Origin: JAFAQB01 sp046724555
GTDB lineage: Archaea > Thermoproteota > Nitrososphaeria > Nitrososphaerales > Nitrososphaeraceae
DNA: 5,271 bases
Reading direction: 5' to 3'
Assembly (NCBI GenBank): GCA_046724555.1
Contig: JBKOWU010000263.1
Span: 1-5,271 of the forward strand
Part shown: positions 1 to 5,035 of the stretch, one piece after another
How the letters are laid out: every line of letters begins with the position of its first letter
Numbering within the stretch: the first letter of the stretch is position 1
Translations under genes and position numbers: made by a program
The notes under the pieces: model-generated
What the model was told of the DNA's origin: nothing
Seen by the model: the letters and a program-made list of their open reading frames with translations, nothing else
The model's database searches: none

Positions 1-468
1 CTCTTTAATAAGTAACCAGAAAACCGAAAATGGGACCAAAGAGTTGGTAAATGTAGTATTACCTGTAGGAAGGAAATTATTTGAAGAGATAGACAAACCA
101 ACAGGTAGCAACTTTGTTTTTGAAGATAAGGACAAAGGAATAATAGAGAGAGAAAGCACTTGGGCTGGCGTTATTAAAGGGTATAACTCTTTTCCCTCAG
201 GAATAGTCAGTGGCTCAGGTCCTCGTATATTCATAATAATGGCAGCATAACCATTTCACATTGGGAGGGTGTATTTGATACTGAAAATAAAGAACAGCTC
301 ACATTTAAAGGCCGAGACATGAACAAGAATGGCAAATTTGTAGTGTTACGTACCTTTTTTACTAACTCGAAAGCAGGATGGATTAATGGCTTAGTTTGTA
401 TACTGAGCGGAGAGTTTGATACTTCTACTGGAATATTTAAGAGTACAGGCTATGAATTGACGTTGTAA
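1..468 (+). pseudogene. Frameshifted small beta-barrel-like protein, 5' end outside window
   Basis: The reading frame is open from base 2, with no start required, so the gene begins before the window. Frame A runs to a stop at 248-250. It encodes a segment with features such as EEIDKPTGSNFVFEDKD, STWAG and a Gly/Ser-rich SGSG stretch. Frame B, open from 187, takes over at about 215-232 and reads NNGSITISHWEGVF, then FKGRDMNKNGKFVVLRTFF, then a Gly-rich end (SGEFD, STGYELTL) stopping at 466-468. The two halves join into one protein of about 155 residues. It alternates polar and aromatic residues and has repeated G-x-G turns, like small lipocalin or allene-oxide-cyclase-like barrels (DUF3224-type); this family guess is tentative. 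The frame change equals loss of one base. No TATA or start is visible here. It is either a recent pseudogene or a sequencing error; the lack of any other lesion leaves both open. Confidence 0.6.
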
Positions 469-737
469 TCTAGCTATTATATCAAGACGTTGTAACTCTT
501 CTTATAATTCTCGACTATATGCATTGGACTACAGTGACTCAAATACAAGAAGCAGTTGTACAACTAACGTGGAAAGAAATCGTGACCTTGCCAAGCTGAA
601 TAACTCCATCCAGAGCAGCCAATATAGTATTGCAACTATTATATGCAAAATATGTTACAACAGTATTTGAAATAAGGATTTTGCTAACTATGTTCTTATA
701 AGAATAGTTAACTCAATGTTTCTTGTAGTTTATGGAT
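469..737. other. Intergenic stretch without a confident gene
   Basis: No solid gene is visible in these 269 bases. One plus-strand frame from ATG 519 to TAA 699-701 is open apart from a TGA at 597-599. It reads through to segments such as QIQEAVVQLTWKEIVTLP and ITPSRAANIVLQLLYAKY, which look protein-like but match nothing I recognise. A second plus frame across the same bases contains RNRDLAKLNNSIQSS, a coiled-coil-like run. GAAATCGTGAC at 576-586 also occurs at 1664-1674 in the coiled-coil gene tail. GACGTTGTAA occurs twice, at 459-468 over the upstream stop codon and at 486-495. This could be old gene debris. Confidence 0.35.
685..710. repeat. Inverted repeat downstream of the membrane-protein gene
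   Basis: TAACTA (685-690) pairs with TAGTTA (705-710) around the perfect palindrome TTCTTATAAGAA (693-704), with a two-base bulge at 691-692. It lies about 30-50 bases past the stop of the minus-strand membrane-protein gene. It could therefore fold at the 3' end of that mRNA. No strong T-run follows on the minus strand, so a terminator role is only a guess. Confidence 0.4.
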
Positions 738-1616
738 TTAAGGCAATATATTATTATCATCTATATGGAATGGTCGTGACATAAACATAAGAAATAAGCA
801 CACTAAAAAGAATGGCAAATAGATTGCTCCTATTATATTTAGGATTGCAAATTGTAATATATAGAGACTCAAACCATCTGCAACAGGAATTACTGCTATA
901 TCTGTAAATACAAACCCGATAATTGAAATTAATGTTGAAAGAATAAATAATAATGCAATATTTTTCTTTGTATCATTATCCATTTCATGAACAGTAAGAA
1001 TAACTATATTCTTCAAAGATTGATAGGGACCAAGTATGCTACTACGTATGTTTCTTGTTTCGTCTGCTGCTATCAATAAAATGTACTGGACCATCCAAGC
1101 ATTAAAAAACAGAGAGATAATTGATAACAATAGAACTAAGGGAATGCCAAAAGAAATAATGTTTACAAATAAGCTGTCATTTTGAATACTAATCTTAGAG
1201 ATATATATTGAGAAATGACCTGTCTTTGCAGAAGCAGTAACTAACTTTCCTCTCATATCAGTTTCATAACCTCCGATATCTGCTAATGTTAGTGCATAAA
1301 ATGAATATATTACTAGAAGTTCAAAGATTATTATATTATAGTAGTTCTTATTTTCAAAATCTCTCTTTGGGATAATTTTTCTTGAAATCAGTATTAATTG
1401 AAAATAAGCAATGGCAAAGGATATGAAAAATAAAAATAGAATAAAGATATCTGAAAAAGGAAAATAGTTTTGATTATTATTATTACTACGCAACCCAACA
1501 AGGTAAAATGCCTCAAATATGATAGAAATGATAGAACCTATAGAAGGTAGTACGAAAAGAATTGGATTTTTATAAAGTAAATATGCACTAGACTTGAAAA
1601 TATTTATGTCAGCCAT
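738..1616 (-). CDS. Polytopic membrane protein of unknown function, about six helices
   Basis: This 292-residue protein is uninterrupted. Hydrophobic segments lie at roughly residues 19-41, 54-77, 95-113, 151-184 (long, possibly two), 219-240 and 250-280, so it is an integral membrane protein. A polar loop with an Asn run (SNNNNQN, 44-50) follows the first helix. A larger loop at about 114-148 holds the GGYETDMRGK region. The helix 4 to 5 loop carries ADETRNIRSS and a polar HEMDNDTKKN stretch. There is no signal peptide, catalytic motif or transporter signature that I recognise. The overall plan resembles archaeal membrane proteins of the glycerophosphodiesterase-membrane-domain type, but only loosely. 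The start is the ATG at 1616-1614. Only a weak GAG lies just before it, and a poor TATA-like TTTAATT sits about 30-36 bases upstream, inside the remnant of another gene. The gene is transcribed alone and ends in DDNNILP. Confidence 0.75.
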   Translation of the reverse strand: MADINIFKSSAYLLYKNPILFVLPSIGSIISIIFEAFYLVGLRSNNNNQNYFPFSDIFILFLFFISFAIAYFQLILISRKIIPKRDFENKNYYNIIIFELLVIYSFYALTLADIGGYETDMRGKLVTASAKTGHFSIYISKISIQNDSLFVNIISFGIPLVLLLSIISLFFNAWMVQYILLIAADETRNIRSSILGPYQSLKNIVILTVHEMDNDTKKNIALLFILSTLISIIGFVFTDIAVIPVADGLSLYILQFAILNIIGAIYLPFFLVCLFLMFMSRPFHIDDNNILP

Positions 1617-1617
1617 A

Positions 1618-1778
1618 TCTCAAAGCAAGGTACAAGAGTTAGGAGAATTAAATCAATCATTAGGAAATCGTGACAAAATGAAGACGATGCTATAGCACAG
1701 CTATCAGACCAAGTCATGGCTTTAACAGCAAGAATGCATGAAATAGAAAGAAGCAGTAACAATGATGGAATTGGTTAG
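1618..1778 (+). pseudogene. 5'-truncated tail of a coiled-coil protein gene, copy 1
   Basis: A plus-strand frame from 1618 reads a heptad-like segment (SQSKVQELGELNQSLGNRDKM). At 1681-1683 the frame changes by loss of one A. The second frame then reads DDAIAQLSDQVMALTARM, HEIERSSNNDGIG and a stop at 1776-1778. The nucleotide sequence closely matches 2646-2737, the tail of the larger broken gene to the right, so the two are copies of one family. The upstream two thirds of the gene is missing, because the sequence changes directly into the divergent membrane-protein gene at 1616. The predicted helix with Leu/Ile/Met at heptad spacing suggests a C-terminal coiled coil. No product is expected. 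Confidence 0.75.
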
Positions 1779-1809
1779 GCTAGCACTATAATTTCTACAT
1801 GTGCTTTAG

Positions 1810-2058
1810 TTAGCCTTCCTTTCCTGTTGCTTTCCACAAATTCAAAATATCTTTTGCAATAACCCTTAATTGCTCAACATTTTCTGCGATTGCTGTATTT
1901 CTTAACAAATCAATTGGAATACCATTATTCTTTGCCATTCTGGTATTGACTATCCCTACGTCTTTTAATTCAGACTTTGAAAAACCTCTACCATTTCTAA
2001 CCAAAGTTATACCTCTGATTTGACGTTTGATAGTTGGTTTATTTATTTCAACTTTCAT
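1810..2058 (-). CDS. rpl13e: Large-subunit ribosomal protein eL13 (L13e)
   Basis: This 82-residue basic protein of the large ribosomal subunit belongs to the eL13 family, found in eukaryotes and in some archaea. The family pattern is visible. A basic IKRQIRG segment (residues 10-16) is followed by the signature GRGFSKSELKDVGI (23-36). Then come the AKNNGIPID turn (42-50) and the ENVEQL helix (59-64). Canonical members usually have a more basic RRK-x-x-HxENVE stretch; here it is LLRNTAIAENVE, so this copy is somewhat divergent and could be a paralogue. The ATG at 2058-2056 is preceded by a TATA-like box at 2080-2090, about 22-32 bases upstream, which fits a leaderless transcript and supports this start. 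The gene stands alone, flanked by broken genes rather than other ribosomal genes. It is diverged from the coiled-coil pseudogene to its right. Confidence 0.88.
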   Translation of the reverse strand: MKVEINKPTIKRQIRGITLVRNGRGFSKSELKDVGIVNTRMAKNNGIPIDLLRNTAIAENVEQLRVIAKDILNLWKATGKEG

Positions 2059-2079
2059 GTAACCATGTAAATAATGATA

Positions 2080-2090
2080 ATAAATAAAAA
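2080..2090 (-). promoter_or_regulatory. TATA box for the eL13 gene
   Basis: On the minus strand this reads TTTTTATTTAT, centred about 27 bases before the eL13 ATG. That spacing is what archaeal TBP/TFB promoters show when transcription starts at or next to the start codon. No Shine-Dalgarno sequence is present, which agrees with a leaderless mRNA. Confidence 0.5.
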
Positions 2091-2106
2091 TTAGCTAAAT
2101 CAAGAC

Positions 2107-2116
2107 AAAATATATA
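2107..2116 (+). promoter_or_regulatory. TATA-like box ahead of the coiled-coil pseudogene
   Basis: AAAATATATA lies about 60 bases before the ATG at 2175. It would place transcription start near 2135-2142, leaving a short leader that carries a purine-rich AGGAAGGA ribosome-binding-like site at about 2160-2167. It is back to back with the eL13 promoter. This is inference from spacing and composition only. Confidence 0.35.
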
Positions 2117-2174
2117 GTAAAACGGATATTCATAAAAAAGTAGATTGCAGTAAGGAAAAAGGAAGGACGACTAG

Positions 2175-2750
2175 ATGATGGTGATGGATTTTGCTAAGAT
2201 AGTCCGTATTAACAACTTTATTGAAATGCTGCATAGAGGTGAATGCATGATTGATTCCAAGGCCAATGATATTTCATATGATAACGGAAAGACTTTAGCT
2301 GATTTTATAAATTACGCACTACAAACATATTCAAACAAATTATCCATATCTCCTATGCCCGATTCAACTACATTAATCTTGCATATGATGCTATTATTGC
2401 AGCGCTTTCCCATGGTGTTGTTATCAAGCAACAGGACCTTAGAAAAACAATTAGAGATATTAGCACCCGACATCAAAACTGTGAAAGCGAAAATACTATG
2501 CTAAAATCTGACAATGCATCATTAGTTCAACAAATAAAAATCTCAATTCTATTAAAACCAACCTTAAAGCAGAATTGAGTCGATATCAGCATTCTGGTAT
2601 AAATATTGATTGAATGAGATATTCAGAGGATAACTTGAAATTATTGAGAAATCATGACAAATGAAAGATGATGCTATCGCACAGCTATCAGATTAGGTCA
2701 TGGCTTTAACAGCAAGGATGCATGATATTGAAAGGAAACAATCACTCTAA
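2175..2750 (+). pseudogene. Multiply broken coiled-coil protein gene, copy 2
   Basis: The ancestral protein of about 190 residues can be rebuilt by shifting frame. Frame 1 from ATG 2175 gives an N-terminal region (FIEMLHRGECMIDSKAND, then TLADFINYALQTYSNKL). Loss of one base near 2358-2362 moves to a second frame (YINLAYDAIIAALSHGVVI, then KQQDLRKTIRDISTRHQNC). Loss of one A at 2536-2540 moves to a third (SIKTNLKAELSRYQHSGIN). A TGA at 2611-2613 and loss of one A near 2659-2661 follow. The last frame reads DDAIAQLSD, a TAG at 2694-2696, then VMALTARMHDIERKQSL and TAA at 2748-2750. The C-terminal half looks like a coiled coil. The tail matches copy 1 at 1664-1757. A purine-rich site (AGGAAGGA) before the ATG supports the old start. 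The N-terminal frame alone yields a 109-residue reading frame ending at 2504, but its second half is out of the ancestral frame. I do not recognise the family. Confidence 0.8.
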
Positions 2751-2792
2751 TCATGTTTATTAAATTTTAATATGCAACATTCTCTAAATCCA

Positions 2793-2811
2793 CTGACTTA
2801 TTTTAAGTCAG
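2793..2811. repeat. Perfect hairpin between pseudogene and cysteine-rich gene
   Basis: CTGACTTA (2793-2800) and TAAGTCAG (2804-2811) form an eight-base perfect stem with a TTT loop. It lies 43 bases after the end of the coiled-coil pseudogene and before the TATA-like box of the next gene. It may be a leftover 3' end signal or a palindromic protein site; no T-run follows it. Confidence 0.45.
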
Positions 2812-2845
2812 GTACATCAAAAATTGACAGTATATCAGGAATATG

Positions 2846-2856
2846 GATATATATAG
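2846..2856 (+). promoter_or_regulatory. TATA-like box for the cysteine-rich protein gene
   Basis: GATATATATAG sits about 50 bases before the ATG at 2903. With the usual 25-base offset, transcription would begin near 2875, giving a leader of under 30 bases. There is no other comparable box nearby. Confidence 0.4.
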
Positions 2857-2902
2857 AATGCAATTCCAAAATGATTTTTAATAGCAACCTTGAGTGAAAC
2901 TT

Positions 2903-3307
2903 ATGACAGTCACAGATTGGTTAGAAATTACAATCACGTTTAACGCTAAATGTAATGAATGTGGTAAAGACGTGTTACCTGGAAAGGCCCTCTGGTCTAA
3001 GTCAGCAAAAGCTGCCAGGCATATATCTTGTGGTAAAAAAATCGGTAATCAAGTAAAAACCAGTGCAATGGCACAAAATATCATGGAAACTGCTTTTGAG
3101 CTTACAAAACGAGATTCAGTAATAACTGAATTAAAATGCTTTATCTGTGGAATGAAAACAGGTTGTAATGAATGTGAATATTTAACTGATTGTGAACAAA
3201 GAACAGTTTCCGAATATTGTATATGTAAGGAATGTATCAAGCAAGAAGAATCTTTCCATAATTACAAACAATCTTTTGCAGCTAAAACAATGAAATACTT
3301 GAAATAA
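2903..3307 (+). CDS. Cysteine-rich probable zinc-binding protein, unknown function
   Basis: This 134-residue protein has two metal-site-like modules. The N-terminal one is C17-x2-C20, then a PGKALWSKSAKAARH segment and H40-x2-C43, a treble-clef-like C2HC arrangement. After a helical linker, the second has eight cysteines at 79, 82, 88, 91, 97, 106, 108 and 111, including CFICG, CNECEYLTDC and CICKEC. The spacing suggests at least two bound zinc ions, or less likely an iron-sulphur cluster. A basic C-terminal tail ends in KTMKYLK. Nothing identifies an enzyme; nucleic-acid or protein binding is the usual role of such folds, but that is inference. The start is placed at ATG 2903, with a weak GAG motif ahead. 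An in-frame GTG at 2894 would add three residues. The gene is intact, between a broken coiled-coil gene and a truncated kptA, with its own TATA-like box. Confidence 0.7.
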   Translation: MTVTDWLEITITFNAKCNECGKDVLPGKALWSKSAKAARHISCGKKIGNQVKTSAMAQNIMETAFELTKRDSVITELKCFICGMKTGCNECEYLTDCEQRTVSEYCICKECIKQEESFHNYKQSFAAKTMKYLK

Positions 3308-3312
3308 ATGAT

Positions 3313-3354
3313 AAATCTCCAGTCTATCTATTAACATAGGGTAGGTAGAGATTT
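3313..3354 (+). promoter_or_regulatory. Potential RNA hairpin covering the kptA-fragment start
   Basis: TCTATCTA (3323-3330) can pair with TAGGTAGA (3342-3349), allowing one G-U pair, around an 11-base loop. The outer arms AAATC (3313-3317) and GATTT (3350-3354) extend the stem across a five-base bulge. It begins right after the cysteine-rich gene's stop (3305-3307) and reaches the TTG at 3353. It could act as a 3' end of the upstream mRNA or mask the next start. No function is proven. Confidence 0.3.
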
Positions 3355-3610
3355 GTTATCTGACAAAGACTTGGCAAAGTTAAGTCATATTCTATCTTAC
3401 GCTCTCAGGCATAATCCTTTGAAATATACTTTGGTGTTAGATAAAGAAGGCTGGACATCCATAAGGGAATTGTTGATTGCATTATCTTTACATCATGACC
3501 ATCATCATAGCAATAGATGGTTACGCCATATTGAAAAACAAAACCTTGAAGAGATGATTGCTAGGTCAGATAAAGTACGCTTTGAAATAAACGATGATAA
3601 ACTGCTTTAA
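3353..3610 (+). pseudogene. kptA: RNA 2'-phosphotransferase (Tpt1/KptA) N-terminal lobe only
   Basis: Full KptA/Tpt1 moves the 2'-phosphate from a spliced RNA junction to NAD+, and is usually about 180-220 residues. Here only 85 residues are left. They match the N-terminal winged-helix-like lobe: LAKLSHILSYALRHNP (7-22) with the family's conserved Arg-His pair (R19, H20), then LDKEGWTSIRELL, then NLEEMIARSDKVRFEINDDK. The stop follows at 3608-3610, exactly where intact family members enter the C-terminal NAD-binding lobe with its RxxxGHS-type motif, which is absent. The protein therefore should not be catalytic. A HHDHHHS histidine cluster lies in the middle. The start is a TTG, as an upstream in-frame stop at 3332-3334 precludes any earlier start; a purine-rich GGTAGAG precedes it. 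The 3' end overlaps the opposite-strand nitroreductase fragment, marking a rearrangement junction. Confidence 0.8.
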
Positions 3611-3914
3611 CATCTATTCTTTTGAGCTTTTCATGTTTTCCTGCAGAATATCCTATACAGATAATGCCTATTGGTCTGACGTCTTTTGGTAGTTCAAGTA
3701 TTTCTGACACTTTATTGTCCTCAAATGCTCCTACAAAGCAAGCTCCAATTCCTTTATTTACAGCTGAAAATAGTATGAGCATAGATGCAAACGCACCATC
3801 TATTATGCTATAGAATTCTCTTCCACGATTACCATAACGACCTACTGAGCGAGAAGTATTAGAACATACAATAATCAATACAGGAGCTTGTTCTATATAT
3901 TCTTGATTTACAGC
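3561..3914 (-). pseudogene. Nitroreductase-family C-terminal fragment
   Basis: Nitroreductases are FMN-dependent NAD(P)H oxidoreductases of about 170-220 residues. This frame keeps roughly the last 110. It begins at AVNQEYIEQAPVLIIVC (from 3914), continues with GRYGNRGREFYSIIDGAFA, ILFSAVNKGIGACFVGAFED and ELPKDVRPIGIICIGY, and ends near KRIDVKAVYHR. The GIGACFVGAF...VRPIGIICIGY block is the typical C-terminal signature. The N-terminal part, with the usual Arg-rich FMN-binding start and the substrate pocket, is missing: just upstream the frame has TAA at 3915-3917. The extra residues after KAVYHR to the TAG at 3563-3561 are read antisense through the kptA fragment and are not native. A TTG at 3878 could start translation, but it would make only a non-functional piece. 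Confidence 0.8.
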
Positions 3915-4066
3915 TTATAGAATTCTCCATATAATATTACGTTATATATCATACCTTTAGCATCATAGGGCTTAGATGATATAGGTTGTCCTGGTTTACC
4001 AAAACTTTGAGTTTCAATAATTCTAATTGCATGATGACCTGAAAGTGATGAAAGGAAAATAATCAA
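3908..4066 (-). pseudogene. Fragment of an unidentified protein between response regulator and nitroreductase remnant
   Basis: A 52-codon open frame directly follows the response-regulator gene, overlapping its stop by four bases if read from TTG 4066. It encodes LIIFLSSLSGHHAIRIIE, then TQSFGKPGQPISSKPYDAKG, then MIYNVILYGEFYKL and TAA at 3910-3908. The GHHAIRIIE segment and Gly/Pro-rich turn look like part of a folded extracytoplasmic domain; a PsbP-like thaumarchaeal domain is one possibility that I cannot confirm. It lacks a convincing start, and its end falls in the first codons of the nitroreductase homology (one frame off). It is therefore most likely debris from a rearrangement rather than a small gene. 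Confidence 0.4.
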
Positions 4067-4467
4067 TTTCTAGTGCTGATTTCCGCTATTACTTCATTTA
4101 GTTGCTGTATATGAAATGGCTTTCGAAGAAAGCCATCTATCTTGATATCTGGTAATATATTATGAAATTCCTTGTCTTGGATCTCAAATGCACTCATAAG
4201 TATTATCTTTACTTCTGGATTGATTTTCTTTACCTGCGTCACAAATTCATATCCATTTATACCAGGCATCCTAATGTCAGATAAGATCAGGCCACAATCC
4301 TTACAATTTTCCTTAAGATATTCAAGCGCCATTGATGGATCAGTAAAAGTGGATATTTTGAATCGATGTTTACGTAATGTTTGTTCAATGAGTGCAACTA
4401 TGTCAAGGTCGTCATCGACCGCCAGGATGTACTTATTCCCACTAGCTTGGTCTTTCTGACCATTCAT
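4063..4467 (-). CDS. Single-domain response regulator (CheY-like receiver)
   Basis: This 134-residue protein is a complete receiver domain without an output domain. It would be phosphorylated by a histidine kinase and pass the signal by protein contact in the cytoplasm. The key residues are all present: the acidic triplet D18-D19-D20 after YILAV, the phospho-acceptor D64 in LILSDIRMPGINGYEF, the switch S92 in KIILMSAF, and K116 in the LRKPFH motif. The fold runs to residue 130 and the protein ends in STRN. The frame is open further upstream, to 4575, but that stretch (LYKYCKHGLQTMM and so on) is unlike a receiver. The ATG at 4467 has a TTTTAT box 24-29 bases ahead, as for a leaderless mRNA, so I place the start there. 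No kinase gene is in the window, so the partner is unknown. Orphan receivers like this are numerous in Nitrososphaerales. Confidence 0.9.
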   Translation of the reverse strand: MNGQKDQASGNKYILAVDDDLDIVALIEQTLRKHRFKISTFTDPSMALEYLKENCKDCGLILSDIRMPGINGYEFVTQVKKINPEVKIILMSAFEIQDKEFHNILPDIKIDGFLRKPFHIQQLNEVIAEISTRN

Positions 4468-4490
4468 GAAAAAGGGTATGATTGTTCCTG

Positions 4491-4499
4491 ATAAAAGTT
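4491..4499 (-). promoter_or_regulatory. TATA box for the response-regulator gene
   Basis: The minus strand reads AACTTTTAT, ending 24 bases before the ATG at 4467-4465. This is the expected place for a TBP site of a leaderless archaeal transcript. It argues against the longer upstream reading of the protein, since it would lie inside that extension. Confidence 0.5.
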
Positions 4500-4575
4500 T
4501 TATTTTTTTATTTTTGCTTTCTAAGCATATGTACATCATAGTCTGTAATCCATGCTTACAGTACTTATATAACAA

Positions 4576-4733
4576 GCAACATCACAATTATAGAGGCTGC
4601 AGAATCTAAAGGTGTTAAAGCATTTCCATTCGTTGAATTCTTAAAATTAGTACTATAGTAACTGCAGTTAACATCATTATCTATTATTTATTCATCACAA
4701 TAATTTTCTGAAAATTTCTCAATCCGACTAATT
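4576..4733. other. Intergenic stretch with a short open frame
   Basis: No gene is called. One plus frame ends with a protein-like stretch, ITIIEAAESKGVKAFPFVEF, followed by LKLVL and TAG at 4656-4658. It is closed upstream by a TAG near 4530 and has no start signal. It may be the tail of a lost gene. Confidence 0.25.
4651..4670. repeat. Two overlapping perfect palindromes
   Basis: TACTATAGTA (4651-4660) and TAACTGCAGTTA (4659-4670) are both perfect palindromes and share two bases. They lie between the ends of the zinc-finger gene (4734) and the start of the response-regulator gene, both on the minus strand. A dimeric DNA-binding protein site is possible, but nothing else supports it. Confidence 0.3.
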
Positions 4734-4931
4734 TTATCCCACTCCTGCAAGGGCATGACTTTTCTGATTATGCTCTATGCTTATATGGGAATTCAAAGTC
4801 TCAGAACTATAAAAAACCTTTCCACATATGGTGCAGCGATATTCTTTGGGAGAAGAAGAACGTTGAGAATTTGAAGCCAGCACGCTAAAGATGAATAATA
4901 CTGAGCAAGTTGTGGTTGTTACAATATACAC
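4734..4931 (-). CDS. Membrane-anchored C2H2 zinc-finger miniprotein, possibly inactivated
   Basis: From GTG 4931 this is 65 residues. It has an N-terminal hydrophobic stretch (YIVTTTTCSVLFIFSVLA, 2-19), a Ser-rich linker, then one classical C2H2 finger: C33-x2-C36-x12-H49-x4-H54 in a YRCTICGKVF...LNSHISIEH context. The tail is short (NQKSHALAGVG). The hydrophobic run could be a signal peptide or a membrane anchor. Small single-finger proteins of this layout are frequent in soil thaumarchaea; their role is unknown. The best natural start is ATG 4958-4956, in the same frame and with TATA-like sequence about 25 bases upstream. However, its third codon is TAA (4952-4950), after which the frame continues as RILIFAV into the GTG start. 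Read through, the N-terminus would be ME-x-RILIFAV, a typical signal start. The gene may thus be recently inactivated, or start weakly at CTG/GTG codons. Confidence 0.6.
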   Translation of the reverse strand: MYIVTTTTCSVLFIFSVLASNSQRSSSPKEYRCTICGKVFYSSETLNSHISIEHNQKSHALAGVG

Positions 4932-5035
4932 AGCGAAAATCAGTATCCTTTATTCCATAATGTAAAAATCATATCTTGATAAGAATTATAGACAGTTTCA
5001 CAGACAATCAAGTAACCAAAGATATATTGACAGGG

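Noticed and set aside
2175..2504. A free-standing 109-residue protein
   Set aside because: Its second half (from about residue 62) is out of frame with a clearly better coiled-coil reading that continues past its stop; it is the start of a broken gene.
1618..2750. The repeated tails as ends of an insertion sequence
   Set aside because: The repeat is coding sequence of one protein family in direct orientation; there are no terminal inverted repeats, target duplications or transposase between them.
3049..3240. Minus-strand open frame inside the cysteine-rich gene
   Set aside because: Antisense shadow of a gene with strong cysteine periodicity; the frame has no domain or start signal.
3622..3813. 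Plus-strand open frame opposite the nitroreductase fragment
   Set aside because: The minus strand has clear nitroreductase family signatures; this frame is only its complement.
4172..4459. Plus-strand open frame opposite the response regulator
   Set aside because: Complement of a receiver domain with all catalytic residues; no independent support.
4468..4575. N-terminal extension of the response regulator (36 residues)
   Set aside because: The extension does not resemble receiver sequence, and a TATA-like box for the internal ATG lies inside it.
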